A stretch of DNA of 64,000 nucleotides from Linyphia triangularis (Eukaryota > Arthropoda > Arachnida > Araneae > Linyphiidae), in assembly GCA_963978545.1 (NCBI GenBank), contig OZ021733.1:30751330-30815329 (forward strand), read 5' to 3'. A model generated the notes under the pieces. It did not search any database, was not told where the DNA came from, and saw only the letters and a list, made by a program, of their open reading frames with translations. Shown piece after piece: positions 47,551 through 58,611 of the stretch. The translations under genes were made by a program, and so were the position numbers. How positions within the stretch are numbered: position 1 is the stretch's first letter; every line of letters begins with the position of its first letter.

Positions 47551-47731
47551 TTAGTTGGTTGTTTTTCAGATTATCTGGTGCCGTCAGCAACACAAGGGCT
47601 ATAATGCGCCAAAACATTTGACATTAGACAAGCCAACATGCATTTACAAACACCCATTCCTTACACGGGACTCGAACCCGCAACCTCGCGGTCTAGAAGC
47701 TAGCACGCTAACCACTATACCGTTTGATTGG
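47551..47731 (-). mobile_element. tRNA-derived SINE, ~180 bp, with AACC-type tail and target-site duplication
   Basis: Minus-strand reading: A-box-like TATAGTGGTTAGCGTGC, anticodon-like CTAGCTTCTAGACCG, B-box GGGTTCGAGTCCC, a short body, and an AACCAACTAACC tail. TATAACCCTTGG (47539-47550) and TATAGCCCTTGG (47732-47743) flank it with one mismatch. Acceptor-stem pairing is absent, so this is a SINE and not a tRNA gene. Confidence 0.8.
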
Positions 47732-47743
47732 TATAGCCCTTGG

Positions 47744-49284
47744 TGTGCCTCGTTTGAAAAATTTTACTTGCTTTTTAAATTTAAATTCTGCCCCCATAAA
47801 AATTTATGCTATTTGTGGTTGGCATTCATCAAAGGAATTTTAACTAAGTATGCATTTTACATTTAAACTAATTTAAGACTGCTTACACAAATTATGAAGC
47901 AAAAGCTGATTTCATTAAGATGGGTGGAATACCCCAAGTAAAGTAAATTCCAATGTTCACGTAAATTTAATTTTCCGAACATTTTCAATAATAAGAAACT
48001 ATTCAAGCATTCGAATTATTATTAAGCTTTTTTTTTTTTAAGAATAGGAAACTAAAGTGTTTGTGGTAAGCTTTTGTTTGGTTAATAAAAATATGTTTGC
48101 AAGATTTTCTTGTGTGAGGAACTTGAAGTTTTATTCTGAGGGTACTAACCTCAAACAGAGTAAATTTTATGGGAGTGGAACTAAAATTTAAAAAATAAAC
48201 TAAAGTAGCATACATTTTCAAACGAGACACATGGCAAATGTACACACACAAACAAATCTAAGTTACAAAATTTTATTTACTATTAAGGGTTTAATAATTA
48301 TCGCTTAACTAATATTTACAATTATTATATTTTATATTCTGTCTAGTCTGACAGCAAAATATGGTAATTTTCATTTTTCCTGACTCTTTTTTCAGAAACT
48401 ACCTAAAGTTTAAATTTTTAGCAAATTAACGTGTTTTTAAGTGTCATACAGTTTAAATAAAATATTGAACTTTTAGAAGAAATATTCCTCTTTAAATTCT
48501 GTTGATTAAAAAATTAAATTATTTTCTTTTAAGGATGCTGTAAGCTATATTCATATATGTCGATTTGTTCTTCGTATATCCTAACATTGCGACCAAGTTC
48601 AATTAAGCCTAATGTGGAGGTAAAGTGAACACTTAATTGTAAAACCTGCTTTGGTGACTTGGTAAATATATCTAAACTTTAATAACAAGCTTATCACCGC
48701 TATTGATTGCCAAATAGCCCATAGATCTAATCTTATTTTTTTTAGCCACAATTTCTGCCGGAGTATTGCTTTAAGCATATGAAATTTTACAACAGTTCAT
48801 TAAAAATGTGAAGGAAAAACTTTTCAAGTGCAATAATAAAAAAAGTACTAGTTATTTTGTCTACAAGTTCTTTTTACGAATTTTTATTACTGGGGAATCG
48901 TACAATTTAATCTGCTTCAAGATCTATGGCTTACTTATTTTTAGACGTTGTTCAATTTTTTACGTCAAAAACAGACTAGAACTCTACATTTTTTTTTTAT
49001 ACCTTTTGGGAAATTTTAATAGTTTTTTTCTCTGCTGTTTTTATCCCAGAAAATCCAACTTTTTAAAGATATCGCTAAGACTTATCTATGGTATTTTTGG
49101 TACTAGTATACGAAGTTCCGTAAGCATGGTAGGAAATTAAGTCCATTTCAGCTTTACCATACGAAATTGTGCACAGAAAACATACTACCATGCTTAAGGC
49201 GAAACGACCATTTTGCCTAATAGTGCATATTTCAACTCTTATATTCATTATAAGAGGTGTTTTATGTAAGTATATAATTTCAAA
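47744..49284. other. AT-rich stretch with one repeat fragment
   Basis: Bases 48741-48810 (accacaatttctgccggagt, attgctttaagcatatg, ttcattaaaaa) match part of the 293-bp tandem unit of 15.7-16.5 kb. A 110-codon plus frame (48808-49140) is unrecognised. Confidence 0.4.
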
Positions 49285-49349
49285 ATTAGTTAAAATTGTA
49301 TTTGTGAACAAATATATATATATTTGTCCCCAATACAATTTTAACTAAT
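49285..49349. repeat. 65-bp near-perfect palindrome
   Basis: ATTAGTTAAAATTGTATT pairs with AATACAATTTTAACTAAT, and inside it ACAAATATA pairs with TATATTTGT. Two small mismatched bulges (tgtga opposite cccc) are the only break. No associated element could be defined. Confidence 0.85.
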
Positions 49350-52180
49350 ACAACATAAGTCCACTAATACAATCTTTTATTATTTAGAAAAAATACTGGA
49401 TTGTATTTTCAAATTAGAGACCTCATTGAAAAATATTAACTTGGTAATTATAGGCAAAGTCTTTTAGAAATGGATTTTTATCCATCATTATTTACACCAA
49501 ATGAATTTATTTGCTTTAGTATCCTGCATTTAAAGTTTGTAAACATGCATTTGGTATTCTTTCACTACTTTATAAATTTAATTTTTAAAATGTTCTGTTA
49601 CTTTTGAATAACACTGTTAATATACAATTGTACTCCATGGTATTGATTGGAATTATAAAACATTTTTGAAGAAACATTCAAAACAAAGTATTTTGTAATC
49701 TTAACCTAAATATTTATGCACGGCGCAAATAACTTGGTCATGACTAATCGAAATCTGGACGTTAAAGCCACTGTAGAAATTTCTTCAAACTTCACAATTT
49801 TGTTCCAGATTATGTAAAACTATTATCAGAGAAAATTAGGAAAAGAATTTTTTATAAAATCGTTCAATAACATTTACGTGAAAGCATTATTGTAAATATG
49901 CTTCAATACATTTCAAATTATCAAATAAGTATCAGTAAAACTTAGATGTTTTTTACTTTAAATATACATAAATTTTTTTTAAAAATATTAATAAAACTTC
50001 AAATAAAATTTTAAAAATAATAGTAAATAAATAATTTTCTAGAGGGTACTGAAAATCTAAACAAACTGCAATGCTTTGTGTACAAAATAACTTCTTCTTA
50101 ATTTTATAGAATAAACAATTCGGTTAAATGTTTATTATCTATAATAAATTATATATAATAAATATAATATTATATATAGTAAAAAGTTAGGAATTACTGT
50201 TACAGTAAAATATGTCCAAAGTATAAAAAAATTATAAGAACATTTTTGTGACACAATGCAGTTCAACTTTTTGACATGGAAAGTTCATCCATTTCATTGA
50301 CTATAAATTATGTGACATAGATTGAAACAAATAAGTGTTTTAAGGGCACAAATTAAAGTGTAAAAAGAAAAATTGTACTTAATGTAGTCATTATATCAGT
50401 AGATTTATAAAAACCCAATAATATTGCACTCAGTGTAATAAATTTTTTGAAACTAAGCTCTAAGTACAAGTCCTTGCACTTGTTCTATGCATCAGCACAA
50501 ATCATGTATTTTTTAAAAAACTAATATTTTTTTTAAATTCAATTTTTATAAAACTTCATATTTTCTTTTAAAGCACAATAACAAACTGCTATGCAATTTA
50601 TTAAATACAGAAAAATTAAATATTAATTTTCGGAAAATATATATGTCCTTTGCATGATCACAAAGCAAGATTTTCATGTACACAAGTTATTTCAATTTCT
50701 GTTTTTGTAAATTTCCAGACTTATGTTAAAAAAAGTTTTAAACTATTATGCAACTTCTTAAAAAAGGGAAAAAAATTAATGTTAAATTTAGATAAAATAC
50801 TTAGTTTATACGCATACATCATTAAAATTTTTTAAATGTGAGATATTTATGAGAAGTTTTTGCTTTTACTGGATTTAACAACTAAATAAAATCTCAGTAA
50901 AAAAGTAGAGTTTGTGCTCTTTAATTGCTATGCCATAGTCTTCTTTCCAGGTTTTACCATCAATGAAATTTCAAAATTTTACGTTAATTTAAATAAAAGT
51001 CATCATGTTTATACTATTGTATTTCTTGTGCATGTGTTTGAGTTTTCTGAAGGAAGGTTGTTAATTTAGATGGATTGGCTGAACATATTGCTAAATAGCT
51101 ATTTTAAATAGAACATTTAACAGTGTTACCTTTAGCACTATACTGACACAATGCCAATACACCCAGAGAAATTGCTAGTTTATATTATCAAATATCTCTT
51201 TATACAGGAGAAGTGGTTAGTCTAATAAGTGTGCCATCAAGTATGGGAAGCTAAAATTATCAATTAAAAATCTGAAAAGTCAGTATATTGCTGGAAAGAA
51301 AAGCAGACAATGCAAAAAAAGTAATGAAAAGACGTTAGTGTTGAAATGTGCAGTATTGTGACCCCCCCCCCCCCCATGACCAATTCTTACTTAAAGTTAA
51401 TGTATCAAAGCATTCTTAATTTCTTAATGTTAAACTGCAACTTAAAACTTATTAAAAAACTTATTTTTTTAAATTAAGTAATTTTTAATACTTTAGGATT
51501 TAGTTAATGACTGTGACAAGCACATAGCCAGGGAGTGGGCATACAGGGATATATCCCCTCTTGAAATCATAAGTTATTCTAATTAGACTAAACTTAATAC
51601 GAATTTTTAACATCAATATTCTTTATTATCTTGCTAAGCTCATGGAGTTTAATACTGCAAGTGAAACCATGACAATTTGAAGAAGGGGATTAGAAATCCA
51701 TAACTACAGTGTTCCTTTTAAACATATGCCCCGTTTGAAAAATGATATTGAATGAAACTCAAAAAATTATTGCATACAAAAAAAAAATTATTGCATGTAA
51801 ATAAACTATACTTAATACGTAAGGATTTAGTTAATAACTGGGACAGGTACATGCTAGGTTACATAAGCACATATTCAGGTTATCTTTTACATAAAGATCT
51901 TCAGACCTAGGCTAAGATTTTATGCAAAAAGCCAATTTTCATTTAATCCAGCTATCATGTTAGAGGTCTTTTATGTCCCCATCAAAAGGTTTTTCCTTCA
52001 AGCTAAAGTTACACTTGTAATCATTCACTAATATTAACAAACAAACAACATAGTTCTGAGCTACTTTTACAACCAATTCAATCCCTAGCCACATTTAACT
52101 TATTTTTAAAAATGATCAAACACAATAAGGATTATGACAGATGGTTTAAGGTCAATTGTTGCTCTACCTAGAGTGGAACA
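49350..52180. other. Long AT-rich stretch without recognised gene
   Basis: Contains TA-rich runs near 50150 and a 13-base C run at 51362-51374. A phrase aggatttagttaat.actg.gacag(g/c).acat recurs at 51496 and 51822, showing a small dispersed duplication. Nothing else. Confidence 0.4.
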
Positions 52181-52185
52181 CTCAT

Positions 52186-52620
52186 CAGAGTGGCCACAAA
52201 ATTCAGGAAAAAAAGTTCCCTGATAATTCCCTGACAGATTTCTAAAAAATTCCCTGATTTTAGGGCTAACTTTTTTCCAAATTTCCTCAATTTTTTTAGG
52301 TTTTCCAGATGTCTAGACACCCTGATCAAATAGAACATAGATTCTAAAAAAGATAATATGCAATTTTTTAAAAAATAGTTTTGCTGATAATGAAAAGTTT
52401 AAATTATTCCGAAACATTAAACTTCTAATGGCTTACCACTACAAATCTCCATGTAAATAGCGCCAAAATATGGATGAACGTGCCTTAAGCAATACAAAAT
52501 TTTCCTAATTTTCATGAAATTTTAAAAAATTCCCTGACATTTCCCTGATTTTTTCCAGAATCAGAAAGCTCCCTGACATTTCTCTGATTTCCAGGTTTTC
52601 CTGGTTCTGTGGCCACTCTG
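52186..52620. mobile_element. Non-autonomous DNA transposon, 435 bp, CAGAGTGGCCACA ends
   Basis: The ends CAGAGTGGCCACAAAATTCA and CTGTGGCCACTCTG are inverted repeats with thirteen matching tip bases. Subterminal TTCCCTGA and TTTCCAGG motifs repeat on both sides. CTCAT occurs directly outside each end (52181-52185, 52621-52625), a possible 5-bp duplication. No coding frame; superfamily open. Confidence 0.8.
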
Positions 52621-52625
52621 CTCAT

Positions 52626-53459
52626 TCAAAGGTAACTTGCGACTCCTTGAAAAGCTCATTATTGATTTCTTATACAACCCTAAATGACAATATAATGTTT
52701 CTACATAACGATGCTTTATATAGTTATTTATACTTGTTTTAAAGGAAGTTGAGAAAAGTTCCCACGTAATTTATTTTCATAGTTGAGGAAGAATGAATTT
52801 TAAAATTACATTTTACATTATCATAAAATTTGTTTTCGTATACCCACATTAAATAAATTCTTAAATACGCCTCTGGACTGAACAATGAGGTGGTTTAGAA
52901 AAATATAAGCATCAATCTAATCATTAAGAGATTAAAAAAAAAAAAAAAAAAAAAAAAAACACTAGAGGTGTGGAATATTGACACAACTTTCAATTATATA
53001 CTATAATATTGGTCACTGAATTTAAATTTGACATGGATTGGTCCAATGTACTGTTTTCATTATTTTTTAAAAATGGCCAATTTGGCAATAATTATTACAT
53101 AGGTCGAAATCATTCAGTTTATTTTATGATAGAGTAGATGTCTTTTGGAATATTTTTTGCAGTCAATTGACTGCAACAAATTCTTGATGAAAATCATCTT
53201 GCATAGTTTCTTCGGGTACGTAATGGAGAACTGTACTCTACATAATTAATAAATATTATTTCGGATGATTTACATTTATGTAAAAAGAAAGTCCATACCG
53301 TGAATTTTTTTTATCTTCTGTGGAGCCGGTGGGCTGCAGAAATATCTGTCGTGGGCCGCGTAGTGGATGACGCTGTTATAGAGGAAAACATTCTGCAAAA
53401 ATGTTCCTAATAGGAAAACCTGTATGATTCAGTTATAAAACTTGGACCCTTGCATCACG
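52626..53459. other. AT-rich stretch with repeat family M fragment
   Basis: An A run at 52933-52959 precedes 53000-53110, which matches the start of repeat family M (aggtgtggaa.attgacacaa...aaaatggccaatttgg). A GC-rich patch at 53325-53375 (gtggagccggtgggctgcag, gtgggccgcgtagtgg) resembles hAT ends but no pair was found. Confidence 0.4.
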
Positions 53460-53982
53460 TAATTTTGTGTTGATGGATTTTGTTAGATCAACTACTGGTA
53501 GACCAAGCAATTAAGTCTTTCTTTGGCAGTACAAAAAGGACATTTTCTTATACGATCAATTGACAATAAAAGACTTCGCAGTAAACATTGTCACAGTCAA
53601 ATTATGTATCGCTGTAATGGTTGTGAAGTGGCTTTACATCAAGAATGTAGTCAATATTTTCACACAAAATACGACATATTTAGTAAATGTATGTACTTAC
53701 ACAGTACGAAAAGTTTATATTTTTGAAAAGAAGCTTTAAAATATCGCCTACGATTAAATACAGTCGTTGAATATTCAACATTAACGGAATATGAAATTCT
53801 TGAAAACCGCCTATTTTTAATCGGTTTTACGCTGACGTTGCACCAACGCAACAGTCATTTTCTCTAAAGATAAGTCAAAAATTACAACTTTTTCTTTAAA
53901 TATTTAATATATGACAATAAAATCATAAATGTTATAAATACTGACCTTGTTTTTTATGGATTTTGAGTTTTGGCGGTTAATG
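53460..53982 (+). pseudogene. piggyBac transposase C-terminal fragment with right terminal repeat
   Basis: A 67-codon frame (53523-53726) reads GHFLIRSIDNKRL, then CHSQIMYRCNGCEVALHQEC, then SQYFHTKYD. This matches the Cys/His-rich C-terminal domain of piggyBac transposases (C..C..C.VALC...C...YHT). The first cysteine pair is partly lost and the DDD core is absent. Downstream, GGCGGTTAATGGG abuts TTAA (53983-53986), as expected for a piggyBac right end. The left end was not found, so the element is truncated. Confidence 0.75.
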
Positions 53983-53989
53983 GGTTAAG

Positions 53990-54316
53990 AATGATATTAC
54001 GAACAATTTCCAACCATAGTTTCTTTCCTTGCCCTATAAAACTCGAGTAATTGTTAAAGAGTATGTTAATTATAATGAGTTAAATGTTAATTTTAGAATA
54101 AAACTGAAAATATTTTCATATGACCATCATTACTAATTATGTACTTTTAAGTGCAAAAAAAAATCAGCTTTTTAAAATTATAATTTTAAAAAAAGTTCAA
54201 GTGTGATTGCTGATTGTACATGATTGTGGAAAGTGTGAGTGTGGTTGAGGGGGGAGGGGATTTTTAGAAGTCGCACGTCTCTGGCTGCACAAACATTTTC
54301 GATGACAGGCCGCCAC
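53990..54316 (+). mobile_element. 3' fragment of the hAT family seen at 20.3-22.2 kb
   Basis: Runs parallel to 21845-22179: tgatattacg, ccctataaaactcgagtaa, ataatgagttaaatgttaat, gtgtgagtgtggttgagggg, and the tip ggccgccactg. It starts right after the TTAA of the piggyBac fragment, suggesting that piggyBac inserted in this hAT copy and the left parts were lost. Confidence 0.8.
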
Positions 54317-54639
54317 TGATGGGAAGTAATTCTATCGATACAACTGCACTATAAAAATACTTGGCGGTTTTCTTAATAGCTGGAGAAGTTTTAAATCTTT
54401 AAAAATAAAGTTATAATGAAATAACTTATATATTTTTTTTCAAAAGGAATTCAATGAAAATGTAACAGTTATAGAATGATGACGAATGCAAGTAAATGAT
54501 ATAAGAAGTTTAATTGTGATGTATTGAATAAAGTTTAAATAATTTTTACTGCCAAAACAACTACAGAGAATCTTGAGAGAATACTTTCTTTCTTTTTGGA
54601 GTTGAACAATTGTTGCGTAATAGACAGGTTTTAAAAAAA

Positions 54640-55440
54640 GGAGCAAAACTTGGTTTTTTATTCAAAATGTTAAATCCAAAATTTGTTTTGAATGGAAAAT
54701 AGAAATAAGAATTTAGTTTTCTTCATATTTTTTAAGAAAATAATTCACTAAATGAAATATCTACATTTTTGGTACTATAACATGATTGAGTGATGTTTTT
54801 GTAAATGAAAAATTATACGAATACCATGGATAGATCTATTATTCAAATTTATTTTTAAATAAATCTTGCATTTAAAGACTATTGAACAATCAATTTTTAA
54901 ATTAATGTTATAGATATGTTTTATAATAATTTAAAATTATTAATTAAACTTAAATTATAGTCTGTATTTTAAATTTGTTTCTAAAATATAGGTTTTGTGT
55001 TTTAACAATTTATTTCTAGATCTTATATCGTTTTGAATAATTTATCACCGTTACTAATGAATCTAATAGCAATATTCCATATATTATGTTGTAAACACTT
55101 ACCATTGTATTATACTGTATACATTGAATTTAAAAAACAGTACCTCTCAATAAACACTAAAATTATGATTTGAATGTCTACATAAGTAGCAACAATTGTT
55201 TAATTATTTAGTTTAAATTATTTTCAGAAGGAATATTAATCGATTCTAGTTAATGTCAAATTTGAACATTAATTATTCTAGCTAATGTTGAATTTTATTT
55301 ATAAACATGTATCTAAGTAATTATAAAAGCTTTTTTTTTAAAACTGTTTAAACCAAAGAAACCAGGTTTAAACAAAAGAAAACCCCAGTTTATTTGGCTT
55401 TTTTGAATAAAACATTTTTTTTTAATGTTTTTTTTTCCAA
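54640..55440 (+). repeat. Old dispersed repeat, copy B (partner at 1-840)
   Basis: Collinear with 1-840 in the same orientation. The right end carries aaccaggtttaaac, agaaaaccccagtt and a later aatcctggtt. Identity is moderate and indels are many, so the insertion is old. Confidence 0.6.
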
Positions 55441-56979
55441 TCCTGGTTACAAGAGATGAAAGTGTTGACAGAATTTGGATTCAAAATAAGATGGTGTCAG
55501 TACACGATATGTCATCTAGTGGAACAGTAATCCAGCAACACGTCAAATAACTACATGATAAGATACTGAGTTAAAAGTGCATGCATAGTTTCTACTAATA
55601 TAACTTATTTCACTGTAAATTTTACAGTAAAAGTTTGTGTTTGTGAAGGAAATTCAATGTTTACTGTTAGAATCATTCTTGTACCTTAAATATAAAATAA
55701 GTAAAATAAATTAAAAAAATTACCTTGAATGCAAAACTATAATAAATGTCATACTGCGGTATGTGACTAACATCATTGTGATGTCATTGAAACATCAATG
55801 CATTGTAACATAACAGTCTAATGCAAATCTCCACATCTAGATAACAAGGTGTAGTCTGCATCTTGAAATTTAGTTTCTTGCCTTGTTCAATAGCAGACTG
55901 GAATTAATAGAATGAAACAATTTAATGCAACTATCTTTCAATTCATTAACACCTTATTATTCAGTTTAATCATTTTACAGTAATAATAGTTTAGTAATAT
56001 TTGTGTGTATAAATGCCAATCCTTTAAAATATGGGCACATAATTATGTTAATAAAATTTTTTGTTTCTATATTTATTGAACAACTCATTCCAGATTGCGT
56101 TATGTAAATAAACATCACAATTTATATGCAATAGCTACAATATACTTAAAATTGAAATTTAGGATGTTCTACAGAATGTACTATAATGGTTTAATTTATC
56201 AAGCAAACAGTAATTTTATAAATACAACTGTTTTTTCAATTTTATTGAATTCTTTTAGAGCTAAGCACTCTAGAAATTCGAGCGAGAGAGAATTAAATTG
56301 TTAAAGTGTAAACATTTTCATAAAAAAATTATGATTTCGTAAAAATTCCCAAGTGTACTGGTTGAATTTTATCAATCAGGAATTGGGCAATTATTCAAAG
56401 AATTAAGTTTGCAGATGCACAGTTGACAGCAGAATTATTAGATTTTTTAATAGGGATGGGATTAAGACTAACAAATGAATATAGAGTACACATCTTTTGG
56501 CAGATTGGCAACTAAAATACCTTATTCAACATATTCGTATTCATTTTGATGTATGACTAAAGAATACTTTAACTATTTTAATGAAATCACTAAAACATAC
56601 TGCTAACATTCTTTTAATATAATTTGCTAAACAGTATAAAGTTTATTAAATCATCATTAAACATGGCCGTAGTCAAGATGATGCAAGGATACTCTCTGAC
56701 TTCTGGAAATTACTAAAAAGTAAAGAAAACTGAAGAATTCACAAGAAAAAAGTTCTTTGGTGTTTAAACATTATTTTCAACTATTCAATTGAAATTAAAA
56801 TGATTGTAAAACAACTAAAATTTTGTTAGGCAATTCAAATAATATTATTTACAAATTAAGGTTACGATTACGCCCATGTTGTCAATAGAGAATGGTACTC
56901 TGAATTTAAGGTCTAACGGGGCTGAGCACTGTTTAAATTTAAACCTTCGTGAATAAAAATCAACAGATAAAGTTGCAAT
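55441..56979. other. AT-rich stretch upstream of the candidate first exon
   Basis: No transposon or gene recognised. The last ~100 bases become GC-richer and could be a promoter/5' UTR for the candidate exon at 56980. No TATA box stands out. Confidence 0.35.
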
Positions 56980-57007
56980 ATGTCGAAAGTGCCAGATTGC
57001 CTAAAAG
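56980..57007 (+). CDS. Candidate short first coding exon (MSKVPDCLK-), followed by a splice donor
   Basis: Twenty-eight bases encode M-S-K-V-P-D-C-L-K plus one base, and end at AAAG|GTAAAT, a good 5' splice site. The ATG has an A at -3, and the preceding ~100 bases include a GC-richer patch (AACGGGGCTGAGCAC) that could be a 5' UTR. The short N-terminus before a phase-1 intron loosely recalls the start of Spt4 (a V/I-P-x-x-L-R pattern), but no downstream exon was found in the window, so I give no symbol. If real, its first intron would run antisense over the Gemin7-like gene. It could be chance. Confidence 0.25.
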
Positions 57008-57105
57008 GTAAATTATATTAGTTTATTTTTATATAGTTTTTTTTAGATAGTTTTTTTAAATGATAATTGTTAGCAATGAATGAAACATTTGCGAAATCCT
57101 AGTTA

Positions 57106-57111
57106 TTTATT
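57106..57111 (-). terminator. Candidate poly(A) signal AATAAA for the Gemin7-like gene
   Basis: A minus-strand AATAAA lies about 140 bases downstream of the Gemin7-like stop codon. Such hexamers are common by chance in AT-rich DNA, so only its position supports it. Confidence 0.35.
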
Positions 57112-57251
57112 AATATATTATGGTCAAACAAAGCTCGCTTTTAATAAATCCCCAAAACATGGAAATGATCATGAAAAAAACAAGTGCGAAATTATTTACA
57201 TGATTATGAATAAGTCTTTTTCAAAGAGATTAACATCGAAATATCATGGAG

Positions 57252-57512
57252 TTACTTGTCCAACTGAAAAGTCATTGTTTCCATATCACGAGTGCGTAAC
57301 ATCGTCATTTTCTGCGGGGCCATCTCATCTTCAAGCACAAGATCCGATACAAGAACTTTTTTTCCATCTGGATGAAAGCTTTCAAACGTGCCTGATACCT
57401 TTTCATTACTCTTCAACAGCACTTCGACCTGATGCTTTGACATAGCATCCATGGTACGCAAGAAGTCGGCTCTCATGTCGGCATTGAACTCCTTCTCTTG
57501 CTTCTTATTCAT
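57252..57512 (-). CDS. GEMIN7: Gemin7-like protein (SMN complex, Sm-like fold)
   Basis: A complete 86-residue ORF reads as a Gemin7 homologue. Known role: Gemin7 pairs with Gemin6 as an Sm-like dimer in the SMN complex, which loads Sm cores onto spliceosomal snRNAs in the cytoplasm. Seen here: a charged N-terminus (MNKKQEKEFN), then from about residue 14 a helix (ADFLRTMDAMS) leading into Sm-like strands (VEVLLKSNEKVSGTFESF, then KKVLVSDLVLEDE), and a C-terminal strand ending in METMTFQLDK. Human Gemin7 is about 131 residues with a longer N-terminus, so this is a short form holding the core. The start is supported by an in-frame TGA upstream with no other ATG between and by a purine at -3. 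A minus-strand AATAAA lies about 140 bases past the stop. No intron is visible in the coding part. A retrocopy is possible but no clear poly(A) tail or target-site duplication was seen. Assignment is by eye. Confidence 0.75.
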   Translation of the reverse strand: MNKKQEKEFNADMRADFLRTMDAMSKHQVEVLLKSNEKVSGTFESFHPDGKKVLVSDLVLEDEMAPQKMTMLRTRDMETMTFQLDK

Positions 57513-58603
57513 TTCTTCAACAAAAATTAAGATCTGTACTTTAGAAAGTATTCACAGAGAAACCGCAATTTGTTTGCTCGTTAGACTAACAATTGTCGGC
57601 TTACTTCGCTTTTGTTTGTAATGAGAGAGAAACAAAACTCAAAGTAAAAGTAATTTTATGTTGCCAGATGCGAGGTTTCAAGACATAAAATAAGTTTACG
57701 TTTGATGACATATGAGTCAACTGTAACAATACCGTGAGAATAAAGTAAATATTTTGATTAGCTAATGCTTTTTAATATTTTAAATTATTTTTAAGAAGTT
57801 TTTCAATCGGTCATCAGTAGGTCGCAAGCATTTCCAACCGATGAATCCTTTCTCAAAATAACGCCTTGAATAAGTACTGTAAAGAAGGGACATATGACGT
57901 TACAAAACCAGTTTAAGGAGCAACGCCATTGCAACCCAAATCCATGGCAAAATCAGCTCATTTTATCGTAATTTTTTTTAATGTATTGATTATTCGTTAT
58001 ATGCCCTAGTAGTTTAATGAGCAGTACGTAGCTTAATATATAATAAATAATGGAAAAATTTCGGGGGAGGGGTTTGGACCGTATAAAACTTTATACGGGT
58101 TTTCATTGATACTAAATATTAAATCGGTTTCCTCATTTTCTAGAAATTTTTAAATTTAAGAAACTTTATAAACATGTTGATCAATATTCTCTATGTAATA
58201 GCTAAATTTTAGAAGAAAATATTGTATTAGTGAACATTTAAGTTCGTTTTGTTTCGTGTTTTCTTTAAGTTTTTGTTGTGCTTTAAGTTTTCAATGTACA
58301 TCGTTTCAAATATACATGGAATACATAAATTATTAACAGTCAATTACATTTAGTCTATTTTCACCATTTTTCTAGAAGAGGGGGGGGGGAGGAGGAGGAG
58401 GGGAAGGGGGGGGGGGGGGAGAGGATATTGTACTTTAGAACGTTTCAAAATGGATTTCGTTTTGATTTATGGCAGCTTATTTATGTTGTTTTCGATGCAT
58501 GGTATGCCATTTTAACTGAATACAGCTTATTTGTTCCCAGAGCTTAATGCATTTAAGAAGAAAATAATGTGTGAATGTTCAAAGATAAGTAGATATTGCG
58601 TCA
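57513..58603. other. Upstream side of the Gemin7-like gene, then unassigned DNA with G runs
   Basis: The first ~150 bases would hold the 5' UTR and promoter of the Gemin7-like gene; no clear core element is visible. A G/A-rich tract at 58379-58423 with two G runs of at least nine bases could form a G-quadruplex. Confidence 0.35.
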
Positions 58604-58611
58604 ATTATGAA

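Noticed and set aside
47640..47735. tRNA gene on the minus strand
   Set aside because: A and B boxes are present but the acceptor stem does not pair and the sequence runs on into a SINE body with target duplication.
53325..53375. hAT tip (GTGGGCCGCGTAGTGG)
   Set aside because: The motif looks like a hAT end, but no paired end or duplication could be identified.
56980..57007. Naming the candidate exon as Spt4
   Set aside because: The resemblance rests on a few residues and no further exon was found, so it is not named.
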